Source: Algoriphagus pacificus (lineage in GTDB: Bacteria > Bacteroidota > Bacteroidia > Cytophagales > Cyclobacteriaceae). Taken from it: a DNA stretch of 64,000 bases. Shown here piece by piece: positions 9,001-17,362 of the stretch. The notes beneath the pieces are model-generated. The model ran no database searches, was not told the origin of the DNA, and saw only the letters and a list, made by a program, of their open reading frames with translations. The position numbers and the translations under genes were made by a program. The first letter of the stretch is position 1. Every line of letters starts with the position of its first letter. The stretch lies in contig NZ_JAFKCU010000004.1 of assembly GCF_017254845.1 (NCBI RefSeq), positions 186,001 through 250,000 of the forward strand, written 5' to 3'.

Positions 9001-9345
9001 AAGGATGCTTGGACTCCTGAGAATTTGGATGCTGAAATCCCAGTTGTTGAAAAGACTGCAAACTTCTCTACGTCTAACGTAGGTAACTCTTTCTATGTGG
9101 AAGATGGTTCTTACCTAAGACTTCAAAACGTAACATTGGGTTATACCCTTCCTGCAAATTTGTTGGAAAGATGGAGATTGGAAAGAGTTAGAGTTTTTGC
9201 TTCTGCAAACAACTTGTTCACTATAACTGGTTATAGTGGATTGGATCCAGCTGTAGGTGGTAATGCTGATACAACATTCGGTATTGATGTAGGTAACTAT
9301 CCTGTTACTAGTGGTTATACTTTCGGCTTGAATCTTAGCTTCTAA
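6091..9345 (+). CDS. SusC/RagA family TonB-linked outer membrane protein
   Basis: About 1084 aa from ATG 6091 (ATG 6097 is equally possible; the longer frame starts at a TTG). The signal peptide MKNVYKSLGALLMLLFLSSA ends at AFAQ. A carboxypeptidase-regulatory-like domain follows (VTGTVLDEYDVGLPGVSVLV, through DIDGKFSL), then the TonB plug with ALQGRVSGV, PLYVVDGVPVQ and SIYGARASNGV, then a large beta-barrel ending in GLNLSF. SusC barrels import oligosaccharides or peptides across the outer membrane using TonB energy, with the SusD lid encoded 51 bp downstream. Codon choice (many GGT, GCT, TCT) differs from neighbours and suggests strong expression. The substrate is unknown; the downstream genes hint at glycopeptides. 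Confidence 0.95.
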   Translation: MFMKNVYKSLGALLMLLFLSSAAAFAQKTVTGTVLDEYDVGLPGVSVLVKGTTTGTATDIDGKFSLNVPNDQAVLVFSFIGYSAVEQVVGNRSIIDVKLSPDETTLTELVVTGYTIDSRRETTGAIATVDPKDLTVIPTGNVEQALQGRVSGVTVITNGQPGTTSIIRVRGFGSFGGNEPLYVVDGVPVQSTDFLNPDDIASTTVLKDAAAASIYGARASNGVIIYTTKRGRKGNQKLRVDYNGMFGVTTPGEGLAMMNPQDFATYTWLAETNQARIDNRAPKYEHPQFGTGNTPVLPYYINVGGAAGVAGPFSAAQLEEERAKYNVDRSKGGVYQVVRAATGEGTDWYKELTRNAPLNRHSIGLNGGSETSRFFIGLGYQDQAGIMKNNNFKRISLRANSEFDVTKKFRIGENFQATYRQVLGQTGGNGGRGVSADENDILQAFRMPSIIPVYDEFGGYAGTAARGFNNPRNPIANRDGLENNRNFNANIFGNVYAEYDILEDLTFRTSIGGQYNNYYYWNYSRLQYENSENNSSFGYSEGAGFNFQWVFTNTVSYKKTFGKHAFDVILGQEALNNGSGRNIDASGQNPFSTDTDFVTISNLPVSSRQVNSGLFRGVNFASYFGRVNYTFNDKYLFSAVVRRDGSSVFGENSRYGVFPAFSAAWRMSSEPFLQSATWIDELKVRGGWGQMGNSNPVPSTNQFSLFGGNVGASSYDVGGTNSSAQIGFRRTTIGNPNTQWETAVTKNIGFDGTFFNGRLDVIFDLWQKDTKDLLFQLPIPQTAGSNATPPFVNIGQMKNAGVDLLVAVKGNLSSAFTYDLTVTGSTLKNEIVALAPGLNIITSINPSYRGIQPIRNQVGQSLSAFFGYKVEGLFRNAEDVANHATQDGAAPGRFKYEDINGDGEITPDDRTFIGSPVPDFTGGVNFTVGYKGLDLSMYLYTSIGNEIWNQSRWFTDFYQTFEGAAISERLKDAWTPENLDAEIPVVEKTANFSTSNVGNSFYVEDGSYLRLQNVTLGYTLPANLLERWRLERVRVFASANNLFTITGYSGLDPAVGGNADTTFGIDVGNYPVTSGYTFGLNLSF

Positions 9346-9396
9346 GTATTATTTAACAGATAAATCGAGTTATAGAAACTATAATTGATTATAAAA

Positions 9397-11121
9397 ATGA
9401 AGAATTATAAATTAAAAATCGGAGCACTAATGTCATCAGCAATCATGATGGTGGCAGTGAGCTGTAGCGATGATTTTCTAGAAGTGCCAGCAACAGGTCA
9501 ATTAGCTGAGGCTCAGTTGACTACACTAGCAGGTCTTGAAGCGTCTTTGATTGCTGTATATTCTCAGGTAAATGGTAGAGGTAACAGACTTGCTTCTCCT
9601 TCTAACTGGGTATGGGGAAGTATCAGAGGTGGTGAAGCAAACAAAGGAACTGACCCTGGTGACTTCAGTACAATCAACCCTATTCAGAGATTTGAAGTAA
9701 ATGCTGCTTCAGGTGATGTGGGTGCAAAATGGAATGGTGCCTATGAAGGTATCGCAAGAGCTAACAATGTGTTGAGATTGATGACTAAAAAGGCGGCTGA
9801 TGTAACAGATGCTGATGAAAAAAGAATCTCTGCTCAAGCTAAATTCCTTAGAGCGCATTACTATTTCGAATTGAAAAGAGACTATGGTAATACTCCATAT
9901 GTTGACGAAACAGTAGATTATGGTTCTGGTCTTGAAGAAGTAAGCAATACTCAGGATCTATATCCATTTATTGAAGCTGATTTGCAGTATGCTGTAGAAA
10001 ACCTTCCTGCTACACAAACACAAGTAGGTAGAGTAAACTCTTGGGCAGCTAAAGCTTACTTGGCAAAAGTTTACATGTATCAGAATAAATTCTCTCAGGC
10101 AAAAGCATTATATGATGACATCATTGCAAATGGTGTAACAAGTAATGGCTTGAAGTATGACTTGGTTCCTTATTACGATGACATGTTTAGAGGTGCAAAT
10201 GATAACCATCAGGAATCTGTTTGGGCATATCAAGCTGCTGCAAATACAGGATCTGTAAACAATGCGAACCCAGAATTTGACCTTAACTTCCCATACAATG
10301 GTGGTCCAGGTGGATGCTGCGGATTCTATCAGCCAAGTTTTTCTTTTGTAAACTCATTTAGAACTGATGCTAATGGTCTTCCATATATCGATGGTTCTTA
10401 CAATGATCCTGGAAAAAGTGTAAAAACTGATATGGGTCTTCAAAGTGATGCTCCATTTACTCCAGATGCTGGAAACCTAGATCCAAGATTGGATCACACT
10501 GTAGGTAGAAGAGGTATTCCTTATCTAGATTGGCAAGACCATCCAGGTGCTGCTTGGATCAGAAACCAGCCAAATGGTGGACCTTACACTCCTAAAAAAT
10601 ATGTGTATCAAGTTGCTGAGAAAGGATCTTATCAAGATAACTCTTCTTGGACTCCTGGTTATACTGGAATCAACTTCATGATTATTCGTTTTGCTGACGT
10701 TCTTTTGATGGCAGCAGAAGCTGAGATCGAAGCTGGTAGCTTGGAAAAAGCTAGAGAATATGTAAACAGAGTAAGAACAAGAGCAAAGAATTCTGAATTG
10801 AAAAGAGGCGACGGTACTGCTGCTGCTAACTACAATGTAGGTCTTTACACTGCTGCTTGGACTGATGCTGCTACTGCTAAGAAAGCTGTAAGATTAGAAA
10901 GAATGCTTGAATTAGGAATGGAAGGACATAGATTCTATGATCTTATCCGTTGGAATACTGTTCAAGAGGAACTTGACAAATATTTGGCTTACGATGGCGC
11001 TATCCTAGTTGCTGCACTTGGTGGTGCTAAGTTTACGGACAAACATCGTCTTGTACCAATCCCTCAAGATCAAATTGACTTGGTAGGATCTGATATATTG
11101 ATTCAAAACCCTGGTTTCTAA
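9397..11121 (+). CDS. RagB/SusD family nutrient-binding outer membrane lipoprotein
   Basis: 574 aa from ATG 9397 (the longer frame starts at a TTG). The lipoprotein signal ends in VAVSC (Cys 23). N-terminal SusD features include DDFLEVPATGQ and the helical TPR-like region with ARANNVLRLM and AKFLRAHYYFELKRDYG. The C-terminal RagB domain has NFMIIRFADVLLMAAEAE and VRLERMLELGMEGHRFYDLI, both hallmarks. It caps the SusC barrel and binds the substrate at the cell surface. A GGCCG patch with paired Cys (about residues 305-310) is unusual. It shares the GGT/GCT-rich codon use of susC and is followed by a strong terminator, so susCD form one transcript. Confidence 0.96.
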   Translation: MKNYKLKIGALMSSAIMMVAVSCSDDFLEVPATGQLAEAQLTTLAGLEASLIAVYSQVNGRGNRLASPSNWVWGSIRGGEANKGTDPGDFSTINPIQRFEVNAASGDVGAKWNGAYEGIARANNVLRLMTKKAADVTDADEKRISAQAKFLRAHYYFELKRDYGNTPYVDETVDYGSGLEEVSNTQDLYPFIEADLQYAVENLPATQTQVGRVNSWAAKAYLAKVYMYQNKFSQAKALYDDIIANGVTSNGLKYDLVPYYDDMFRGANDNHQESVWAYQAAANTGSVNNANPEFDLNFPYNGGPGGCCGFYQPSFSFVNSFRTDANGLPYIDGSYNDPGKSVKTDMGLQSDAPFTPDAGNLDPRLDHTVGRRGIPYLDWQDHPGAAWIRNQPNGGPYTPKKYVYQVAEKGSYQDNSSWTPGYTGINFMIIRFADVLLMAAEAEIEAGSLEKAREYVNRVRTRAKNSELKRGDGTAAANYNVGLYTAAWTDAATAKKAVRLERMLELGMEGHRFYDLIRWNTVQEELDKYLAYDGAILVAALGGAKFTDKHRLVPIPQDQIDLVGSDILIQNPGF

Positions 11122-11141
11122 TTAGAAATCAGACTTCATAG

Positions 11142-11171
11142 AAAAGAGAAGGTCCCTGACCTTCTCTTTTT
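11142..11171 (+). terminator. Terminator of the susCD operon
   Basis: Stem GAGAAGGTC (11146-11154) with GACCTTCTC (11158-11166), loop CCT, extended by A/T pairs and followed by TTTTT-G-TTTTTTT. It starts 20 bp after the susD stop and separates susCD from the FG-GAP lipoprotein gene. Confidence 0.9.
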
Positions 11172-11179
11172 GTTTTTTT

Positions 11180-11215
11180 ACAGATATAATCACTGATATT
11201 TTTTCTCATATCTGT
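11180..11215. repeat. 8-bp inverted repeat before the FG-GAP lipoprotein gene
   Basis: ACAGATAT (11180-11187) and ATATCTGT (11208-11215) are perfect inverted arms with a 20-bp spacer, 45 bp before the next ATG. It could be a regulator site or chance in AT-rich DNA. Confidence 0.3.
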
Positions 11216-11259
11216 CAAAAATGCTAATTTGAAGCCTCTCACACCCAATCTCAACCATT

Positions 11260-14200
11260 ATGAAATTCCAGAATTTTCTCTTTTTGGGAGCCTTACTAAT
11301 CTTAGTAAGTTCCTGTCAAAAGGAGTCAAAATTATTTGATTTAAAGTCTCCAGAATCTACTGGGATAGACTTTGCCAACACTATTATTGAAACAGATTCC
11401 TTTAATATCCTTACCGATGAATATATTTTTAATGGGGGAGGATTAGCTATAGCTGATTTTGATAACAATGGATTACCTGATATATTTTTTACTGGAAATC
11501 AGGTTTCCAATAAGTTGTATTTAAACCAGGGAGATTTTGAGTTCAAAGACATTACTGATCAAGCAGGTGTTGCAGCTGCTGACAGATGGTGCACTGGCAC
11601 TACAGCTGTAGATATCAATAAAGATGGTTTGATGGATATTTATGTAGCTGCAGCCATGCGAAAAGGTACGGGGGAAAGGAATAACCTCTTATTTGTGAAC
11701 CAAGGAGTTGACGCAAATGGACTTGTCACTTTCAAGGAAATGGCAGAGAACTATGGTATTGCTGATTCAGGTAACGGAATGGGTGCGGCATTTATAGATT
11801 ATGATTTAGATGGAGATTTAGATCTATATGTTTTAAATAATGAACAGAGTAAAGTAACTCCGAGTAATTATAGAGAAAAGATTGTAGATGGATCTGCCAT
11901 TAATAATGATGCTTTTTATAGAAATAATGGGGACGGAACATTCACTGACGTTACCCTAGAAGCTGGAATTACCATTGAAGGTTTTGGTCTTGGTGTTCTA
12001 ATTGCTGATTTGAATAATGATGGCTGGCCTGATATCCATGTAAGTAACGATTATGTGACGAATGATCTTCTCTATATTAATAATCAAGATGGAACATTCT
12101 CCAATAATATCAGCCAGGTATTAAGGCATCAAAGTCAGTTTTCAATGGGAGCTGATATTGCTGATTTCAATAATGATGCTTTACCTGACTTATTTACGCT
12201 TGATATGCTTGGCGAAGGCAATTATCGAAAGAAGACTACTATTGGAAACAATGCCTACCAAACCTATATAAACAATGAGCAATGGGGCTATGAGTACCAG
12301 TATGTGAGAAACATGCTTCACATGAACAATGGTCCTGATTTACCATTTAGTGAAATTGGTATGATGGCAGGAGTTTATCAGACAGATTGGAGCTGGGCAC
12401 CGCTTTTTGGAGATGTGGATAATGATGGATTAAGAGATCTTTTGGTTACAAATGGTTTCCCGCGAGATATTACAGATAAAGACTTTGCAAATTATAGAGC
12501 GGATGTGGGGAGTGTGGCCACGATCCGTCAATTATTGGATTCAATTCCTATTGTGAAAATCCCAAATTATGCATTTCAGAATGTTGGGGATATGAAATTT
12601 AATGACAGTGGTGCTGATTGGGGATTGAATAAACCCTCTTTTTCCAACGGAGCTGCCTTGGTTGATTTTGATGGAGATGGGGATTTGGATTATGTAGTCA
12701 ATAACATCAATGATCCCGCATTTGTGTTTGAAAACACCCTAATTAACAAAGAGGGAAAAGCGAATTACTTACGAATTCAATTAAAAGGTACAGCTAGTAA
12801 CCCTTTAGGCCTTGGAGCAAAATTGACCCTTAACCTTAAGAATGGTGAGCAACTCTATCAAGAGCAGCAGATCGTAAGAGGATATATGTCCTCCATCGAT
12901 CCTGTGCTTCATTTTGGTATAGGAAGTGAGACTGAAGTTGAAAAAATATCCATAATCTGGCCTGATGGAAAAGAGGAAAATTTAAGCAATGTTCCAGGAA
13001 ATCAGGTTTTAACATTGTCTTATGGAAATGCAAAGCAAGGTTCAAATTCTAGAGCGATATTAAACTATGCGAAGCAGGATCCTTTGTTTGAGGATGTCAC
13101 CGCAAGTTCTGGGATTGCATATCAGCATGAGGAGGTGGATAAAGTTGATTTTTATATTCAGCGAACAATTCCTCATAAGTTGACTCAATATGGACCAAGC
13201 TTAGCTGTAGGAGATATTAATGGGGATGAAAGAGAGGACCTGATCGTAGGTTCTTCAAGCGGTTTCTCTCCAAAGGTTTTCACGCAAAATGAAGATGGGA
13301 CTTTTGCAGAGAAGGAGCTTTTGCCGGGAGAGAATGCGACTTTCGAAGAAAGAGGAATGCTTCTTTTTGACATGGATAATGATCAGGATTTGGATCTATA
13401 TATGGTCAGCGGAAGCAATGAATTCCAAGCGGAATCTGCCGAATATACAGACAGACTTTATCTGAATGATGGGAAAGGAAACTTCTCTTTAGATAAGAAT
13501 TTCTCTGGATTAAAGGCAAGCGGTTCTACCGTTAGAGGGGCAGATTTTGATGGAGACGGATATTTGGATTTGTTTGTGGGAGGAAGGACTCCTGTTGCCA
13601 AATACCCACTGCCAGATCGAAGCTTCTTACTGAAAAATGAACAGGGCAGTTTAATCGATGTCACAGATGATGTTGCGCCTGGATTGAGAGATGTTGGAAT
13701 GGTGACGGATGCTGTTTGGACAGATATTGATTCGGATGGACAAGTGGATTTGGTTGTGGTTGGAGAGCTGATGGCTATTACTGTATTTAAAAATGATGCT
13801 GGAAAATTCCAAAAACTTGAGAATACTGGATTAGAACAGGTTTTGGGTTGGTGGAATTCGATTGTTCCTGGTGATTTTGATCAAGACGGTGATACAGATT
13901 TTATTGTTGGTAATCTCGGTGCTAATAACCCTCATCAGCCAACTGAGGCTATGCCGGTGAAAGTTTATGCCAAAGATTTTGATAACAATGGAAGTGTCGA
14001 TCCTGTGATTTTTGCTTATTACAAAGATAGGGATGGGAATTACAATTCATTCCCAAGTCATTTCTGGGGGGATTTGTATGGGCAAAGTACCCTTTTCAGA
14101 AGAAAGTATGAGCGCTATAAGACATATGCACTCAGCACCGAACAGAGTCTATTGACCGAGGACGAAAAGAAAGATGCCTTGATCCTAACAGGAAATTATG

Positions 14201-14781
14201 ATAGATCTTCCTATGTAGAGAATTTAGGAGGTGGAAAATTCCAGATTAAGGCTCTACCTACCATCGCGCAGATAGGTCCGGTAAATGGAATTGTTGCTCA
14301 AGATTTTGATCAAGATGGTTTCTTAGATGTTGCCTTGATTGGAAATGATTACGGTAATGAGATTTTTATTGGAAAAATGGATGCTCAAATTGGCTTGATC
14401 CTAAAAGGTAATGGTCAAGGAGAATTTGAGCCTTTGAAACCTGTTTCGAGTGGATTCTTAGTTCCTGGTGATGGAAAAGCTTTGGTTTCATTAAGTAGTT
14501 CTCAAGGAAGTCCTATTCTAATCGCATCTCAAAATAGAGACCAGCTTAAGGTTTTCCAAAGAAAGAATCAACCTTCAAAATCTATAATGCCAGGAAAAGA
14601 AACGATGGCGGTAGTTTTTGAACTGGAAAACGGGAAAAAACAAAGATTTGAAACGAGTTACGGCTCAGGATTCCTTTCGCAATCTAGCAGGGAAATCACA
14701 ATTCCAGCAGGGGTGAAATCTATCCAAATGATTGATTATAAAGGAGAAGTGAAAAATCTTGATTTGAATTCTCTGGATTAA
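11260..14781 (+). CDS. Large surface lipoprotein with FG-GAP/VCBS repeats and ASPIC/UnbV domain
   Basis: 1173 aa. Lipoprotein signal LLILVSSC (Cys 19). Many FG-GAP/VCBS calcium-loop repeats of the form DFDNNGLPDIF, DINKDGLMDIYV, DYDLDGDLDLYV, DFDGDGYLDLFVGG and DFDQDGFLDVALIGN run along the protein, giving probable beta-propellers. Between two repeat blocks (about residues 505-590) lies an ASPIC/UnbV segment (NPLGLGAKLTL, QQIVRGYMSSIDPVLHFGIG, ISIIWPDGKEENL). This class (CRTAC1-like) sits next to SusCD pairs in many Bacteroidetes and is thought to be a surface-exposed binding protein. The dense Asp/Gly loops predict calcium binding. Its stop abuts the stop of the convergent creatininase gene. 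No catalytic motif is recognisable. Confidence 0.9.
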   Translation: MKFQNFLFLGALLILVSSCQKESKLFDLKSPESTGIDFANTIIETDSFNILTDEYIFNGGGLAIADFDNNGLPDIFFTGNQVSNKLYLNQGDFEFKDITDQAGVAAADRWCTGTTAVDINKDGLMDIYVAAAMRKGTGERNNLLFVNQGVDANGLVTFKEMAENYGIADSGNGMGAAFIDYDLDGDLDLYVLNNEQSKVTPSNYREKIVDGSAINNDAFYRNNGDGTFTDVTLEAGITIEGFGLGVLIADLNNDGWPDIHVSNDYVTNDLLYINNQDGTFSNNISQVLRHQSQFSMGADIADFNNDALPDLFTLDMLGEGNYRKKTTIGNNAYQTYINNEQWGYEYQYVRNMLHMNNGPDLPFSEIGMMAGVYQTDWSWAPLFGDVDNDGLRDLLVTNGFPRDITDKDFANYRADVGSVATIRQLLDSIPIVKIPNYAFQNVGDMKFNDSGADWGLNKPSFSNGAALVDFDGDGDLDYVVNNINDPAFVFENTLINKEGKANYLRIQLKGTASNPLGLGAKLTLNLKNGEQLYQEQQIVRGYMSSIDPVLHFGIGSETEVEKISIIWPDGKEENLSNVPGNQVLTLSYGNAKQGSNSRAILNYAKQDPLFEDVTASSGIAYQHEEVDKVDFYIQRTIPHKLTQYGPSLAVGDINGDEREDLIVGSSSGFSPKVFTQNEDGTFAEKELLPGENATFEERGMLLFDMDNDQDLDLYMVSGSNEFQAESAEYTDRLYLNDGKGNFSLDKNFSGLKASGSTVRGADFDGDGYLDLFVGGRTPVAKYPLPDRSFLLKNEQGSLIDVTDDVAPGLRDVGMVTDAVWTDIDSDGQVDLVVVGELMAITVFKNDAGKFQKLENTGLEQVLGWWNSIVPGDFDQDGDTDFIVGNLGANNPHQPTEAMPVKVYAKDFDNNGSVDPVIFAYYKDRDGNYNSFPSHFWGDLYGQSTLFRRKYERYKTYALSTEQSLLTEDEKKDALILTGNYDRSSYVENLGGGKFQIKALPTIAQIGPVNGIVAQDFDQDGFLDVALIGNDYGNEIFIGKMDAQIGLILKGNGQGEFEPLKPVSSGFLVPGDGKALVSLSSSQGSPILIASQNRDQLKVFQRKNQPSKSIMPGKETMAVVFELENGKKQRFETSYGSGFLSQSSREITIPAGVKSIQMIDYKGEVKNLDLNSLD

Positions 14782-15543
14782 TCAAGAATAAAGTTTCCCT
14801 GGTTGGACTTCACAGATTTCTAGAATTAACTCAGCAATTTTATCGCTGGCATCTTCAAGATAAAGCTTTCCCTTTTCAGGGGAAGCTTTTTTTGGATTGC
14901 CTATACCCGTGTCTTCACTTACTTCAGACCACTTTCGCTCAGCCCAAGCCCATTTTTCACGGATACCCTTAATCACTGATTTTTTCTCATTTCCATCACC
15001 AGCCTCTTCCAAAGGAGATACTAACTGCGGGTGAAGATGCATAATCAAGGATGTTTCCATCTCATCTGCATGGTCGCCCATTTCTTCGAAATATTTTGTT
15101 TTGTCTAGTGACTGGAACCAATTACAAGTGAAAAGCAGCATTTCTGGATATTTTAATCCAAGCTCTCTAAGGATTGTCTTAAAATCATTTCCTCCGTGAC
15201 TGTTTAAAATCAAAAGTTTTTTCAGGCCTTGGCGATTTAAAACCTCGATCAGATCATTCAAAATTGCTAATTGAGTACTCGGGTTTAGGTTCATATCCAA
15301 GTAGATGTCAGACTGACCTGTATTCACTCCAAATGGGACTGTAGGAAGGACAACCACTTTAGCACCCTTTTCCCAGGCTTTTTTGGCACTTAATTCAGCC
15401 ATCGCATCAGCTTCATAAATATCTGTTCCATAAGGCATGTGATAATTATGAGCTTCCGTTGCTCCCCAAGGTAAAACTGCTAACTCGAATCGATCAGTTT
15501 TTAGATTTTTCCAGGTTGCTTCTTTTAGGATGTACGGCCTCAT
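14782..15543 (-). CDS. Creatininase family protein (creatinine amidohydrolase-like)
   Basis: 253 aa, the usual length for this metal-dependent amidohydrolase family. Visible signatures are LPWGATEAHNYHMPYGTD (about 24-41; the Glu, His and Asp bind metal), ILNSHGGN (about 112-119) and GDHADEMETSL (about 156-166; a metal-binding Glu). Family members open cyclic amides or act in cofactor pathways; substrate cannot be assigned here. It is transcribed against the neighbouring island genes, with its stop touching that of the FG-GAP gene and its start 90 bp from the glycosylasparaginase gene, so it shares a divergent promoter region with that operon. Cytoplasmic, no signal peptide. Confidence 0.88.
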   Translation of the reverse strand: MRPYILKEATWKNLKTDRFELAVLPWGATEAHNYHMPYGTDIYEADAMAELSAKKAWEKGAKVVVLPTVPFGVNTGQSDIYLDMNLNPSTQLAILNDLIEVLNRQGLKKLLILNSHGGNDFKTILRELGLKYPEMLLFTCNWFQSLDKTKYFEEMGDHADEMETSLIMHLHPQLVSPLEEAGDGNEKKSVIKGIREKWAWAERKWSEVSEDTGIGNPKKASPEKGKLYLEDASDKIAELILEICEVQPGKLYS

Positions 15544-15633
15544 GATAGGTTTATTTAAGAATGAATTGACAGAAGGTTGGCTTTATTATTGGCATTTTTG
15601 ATAATTTCAAAGCCTCATCCGAAATTAAGTTTT

Positions 15634-16614
15634 ATGTCTGAAAGAAGAAAGTTTATAAAGAAGTCGATTTTAGGATCGGCAGTTTTTATCCCTGGGATTT
15701 CCCAAGTTTTTGCAAAGCAATCCAGTCCTCAGCTAATTGGAGAAAAACCCTTGATACTTTCCACTTGGAATCATGGACTACCTGCAAATGCTGCTGCAAT
15801 TGCTAAACTTAAAGAAACAGGAAGTATTTTAGATGCTGTTGAAGCTGGTGTCAAGGACACAGAGTTGGACTTGAGTAATTTGTCTGTGGGGTTACAAGGA
15901 CTGCCAGATAGAGAGGGAATCACAACATTGGATGCTTCTATTATGACCGGAGATGGGGCCTGTGGATCTGTGGCTTTTGTGAGACAAGTGAAACACCCAA
16001 TTTCTTTAGCTCGCGTAGTGATGGAGAAAACCCCTCATGTGATGATAGTAGGAGAAGGAGCAAGACAACTCGCTATTGCGGAAGGGTTTCCTATAGAACC
16101 AGAGGTGCTAAGTCCAAAAGCAAAGGAAGCCTACGAAAAGTGGAAGATTGAAAGTAAATATAAACCGGTAATCAATATCGAAAACCATGATACCATTGGG
16201 ATGATTGGTATGGATGAAGCGGGTAATTTGGCAGGAAGCTGTACCACAAGTGGATTGGCGTATAAAATGCATGGAAGAGTAGGAGATAGCCCTGTTATTG
16301 GAGCTGGATTGTTTGTAGATAATGAAGTAGGAGCAGCTACGGCGACAGGACTTGGTGAATCAATCATACGAATTTGTGGAAGCTTTTTGATCGTGGAATT
16401 GATGCGTCAAGGCAGAACTCCTCAAGAAGCCTGTGAAGAAGCGGTAAAACGTTTGATCGCTAAAAACAGCAAAAATATCAAAGATATTCAGGCTGGATTT
16501 TTAGCTATGAATAAAGAAGGGGAAATTGGTGCTTTTGCCGTTCATCCTGGGTTTAATTTTGCCAAGGGAACCATGCAATCAAACCAGATGATAGATTCAA
16601 AGAGTCATTTTTAA
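15634..16614 (+). CDS. N4-(beta-N-acetylglucosaminyl)-L-asparaginase family (Ntn hydrolase), exported
   Basis: 326 aa from ATG 15634; the longer frame starts at a TTG and lacks a sensible N-terminus. MSERRKFIKKSILGSAVFIP resembles a Tat-type signal (RRKF). The mature enzyme starts PLILSTWNHGLPANAAA. The autocleavage site is HDTIGMIGMD, with Thr the predicted nucleophile after processing. GSCTTSGLAYKMHGRVGDSP and GAATATGLGE complete the active site. Glycosylasparaginases cleave the GlcNAc-Asn bond left after N-glycoprotein breakdown, a job that fits a nearby SusCD importer. The related isoaspartyl-peptidase activity cannot be excluded. cutC follows after 1 bp, so it is an operon. Confidence 0.9.
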   Translation: MSERRKFIKKSILGSAVFIPGISQVFAKQSSPQLIGEKPLILSTWNHGLPANAAAIAKLKETGSILDAVEAGVKDTELDLSNLSVGLQGLPDREGITTLDASIMTGDGACGSVAFVRQVKHPISLARVVMEKTPHVMIVGEGARQLAIAEGFPIEPEVLSPKAKEAYEKWKIESKYKPVINIENHDTIGMIGMDEAGNLAGSCTTSGLAYKMHGRVGDSPVIGAGLFVDNEVGAATATGLGESIIRICGSFLIVELMRQGRTPQEACEEAVKRLIAKNSKNIKDIQAGFLAMNKEGEIGAFAVHPGFNFAKGTMQSNQMIDSKSHF

Positions 16615-16615
16615 G

Positions 16616-17362
16616 ATGGATAAAATCACCCTAGAGTCTCCGGTATTTAATGTTGAGGCAGCTTTGGCAGCGGCTGAATTTGGAGTAAACAGGTTAGAAC
16701 TTTGTTCTAATTTCCCCGAAGGAGGAGAAACACCTAGTGCGGGAATGCTTAAATTCTTAAAATCTGAAGTTGATATACCCATATTTACCATGATTCGCCC
16801 TCGAGGTGGTGATTTTTCCTACTCGCAAAAAGAATTGATGGTGATGAAGCGGGACATTGAAATATTAGGAGAATTAGGGGCTGATGGGTTTGTTTTTGGG
16901 ATTTTGGACTACGATGGAAATGTAAATACTGAGGCATGTGAGACTTTAATCAGAACTGCATCTGGAAAACCTTGTACTTTTCACAGAGCATTTGATGTAG
17001 TTGCAAATTATTTCGAATCCTTGGAGAAGATTATATCACTTGGTTTTGAAAGAATATTGACCTCAGGTGGGAAAAACTCAGTGACTGAAGGACTAGATCT
17101 GATTGCAGAATTAATGGAGATTGCCAAGGATAGAATAAGTATTATGCCAGGTGGAGGCACCATGCCAAAGCATGTTTTTGAACTTTCAAAGAGTGGGTTT
17201 TTAAGAGATATTCATGCATCTTGTAAGGTGTTCAAGCAATCCCCAAACAACTTTATAAATCCTCATGTTTCATTTTCTGAAGATCCAGAAGCTTTCAAAA
17301 AACATCTAAGTGTGGATCAATCGATAGTTAACGAGTTTTTAGAGGCTATCAATTCAATATGA
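16616..17362 (+). CDS. cutC: CutC family protein
   Basis: 248 aa TIM-barrel protein of the CutC family. Family signatures are LESPVFNVEAALAAAEFGVN, NRLELCSNFPEGGETPS, FTMIRPRGGDFSYS and CTFHRAFDV. CutC was named for copper tolerance in E. coli, but a direct copper role is disputed, and the fold and conserved pocket look enzymatic. Here it starts 1 bp after the glycosylasparaginase stop and overlaps the next lipoprotein gene by 4 bp, so it is firmly inside a three-gene operon. That setting points to sugar or glycopeptide catabolism rather than copper handling; this is inference. Confidence 0.93.
   Translation: MDKITLESPVFNVEAALAAAEFGVNRLELCSNFPEGGETPSAGMLKFLKSEVDIPIFTMIRPRGGDFSYSQKELMVMKRDIEILGELGADGFVFGILDYDGNVNTEACETLIRTASGKPCTFHRAFDVVANYFESLEKIISLGFERILTSGGKNSVTEGLDLIAELMEIAKDRISIMPGGGTMPKHVFELSKSGFLRDIHASCKVFKQSPNNFINPHVSFSEDPEAFKKHLSVDQSIVNEFLEAINSI

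Noticed and set aside
9385-9397. TTG start four codons upstream of the susD ATG
   Set aside because: The ATG at 9397 gives a normal lipoprotein signal; the TTG adds only a few residues without a better ribosome site.
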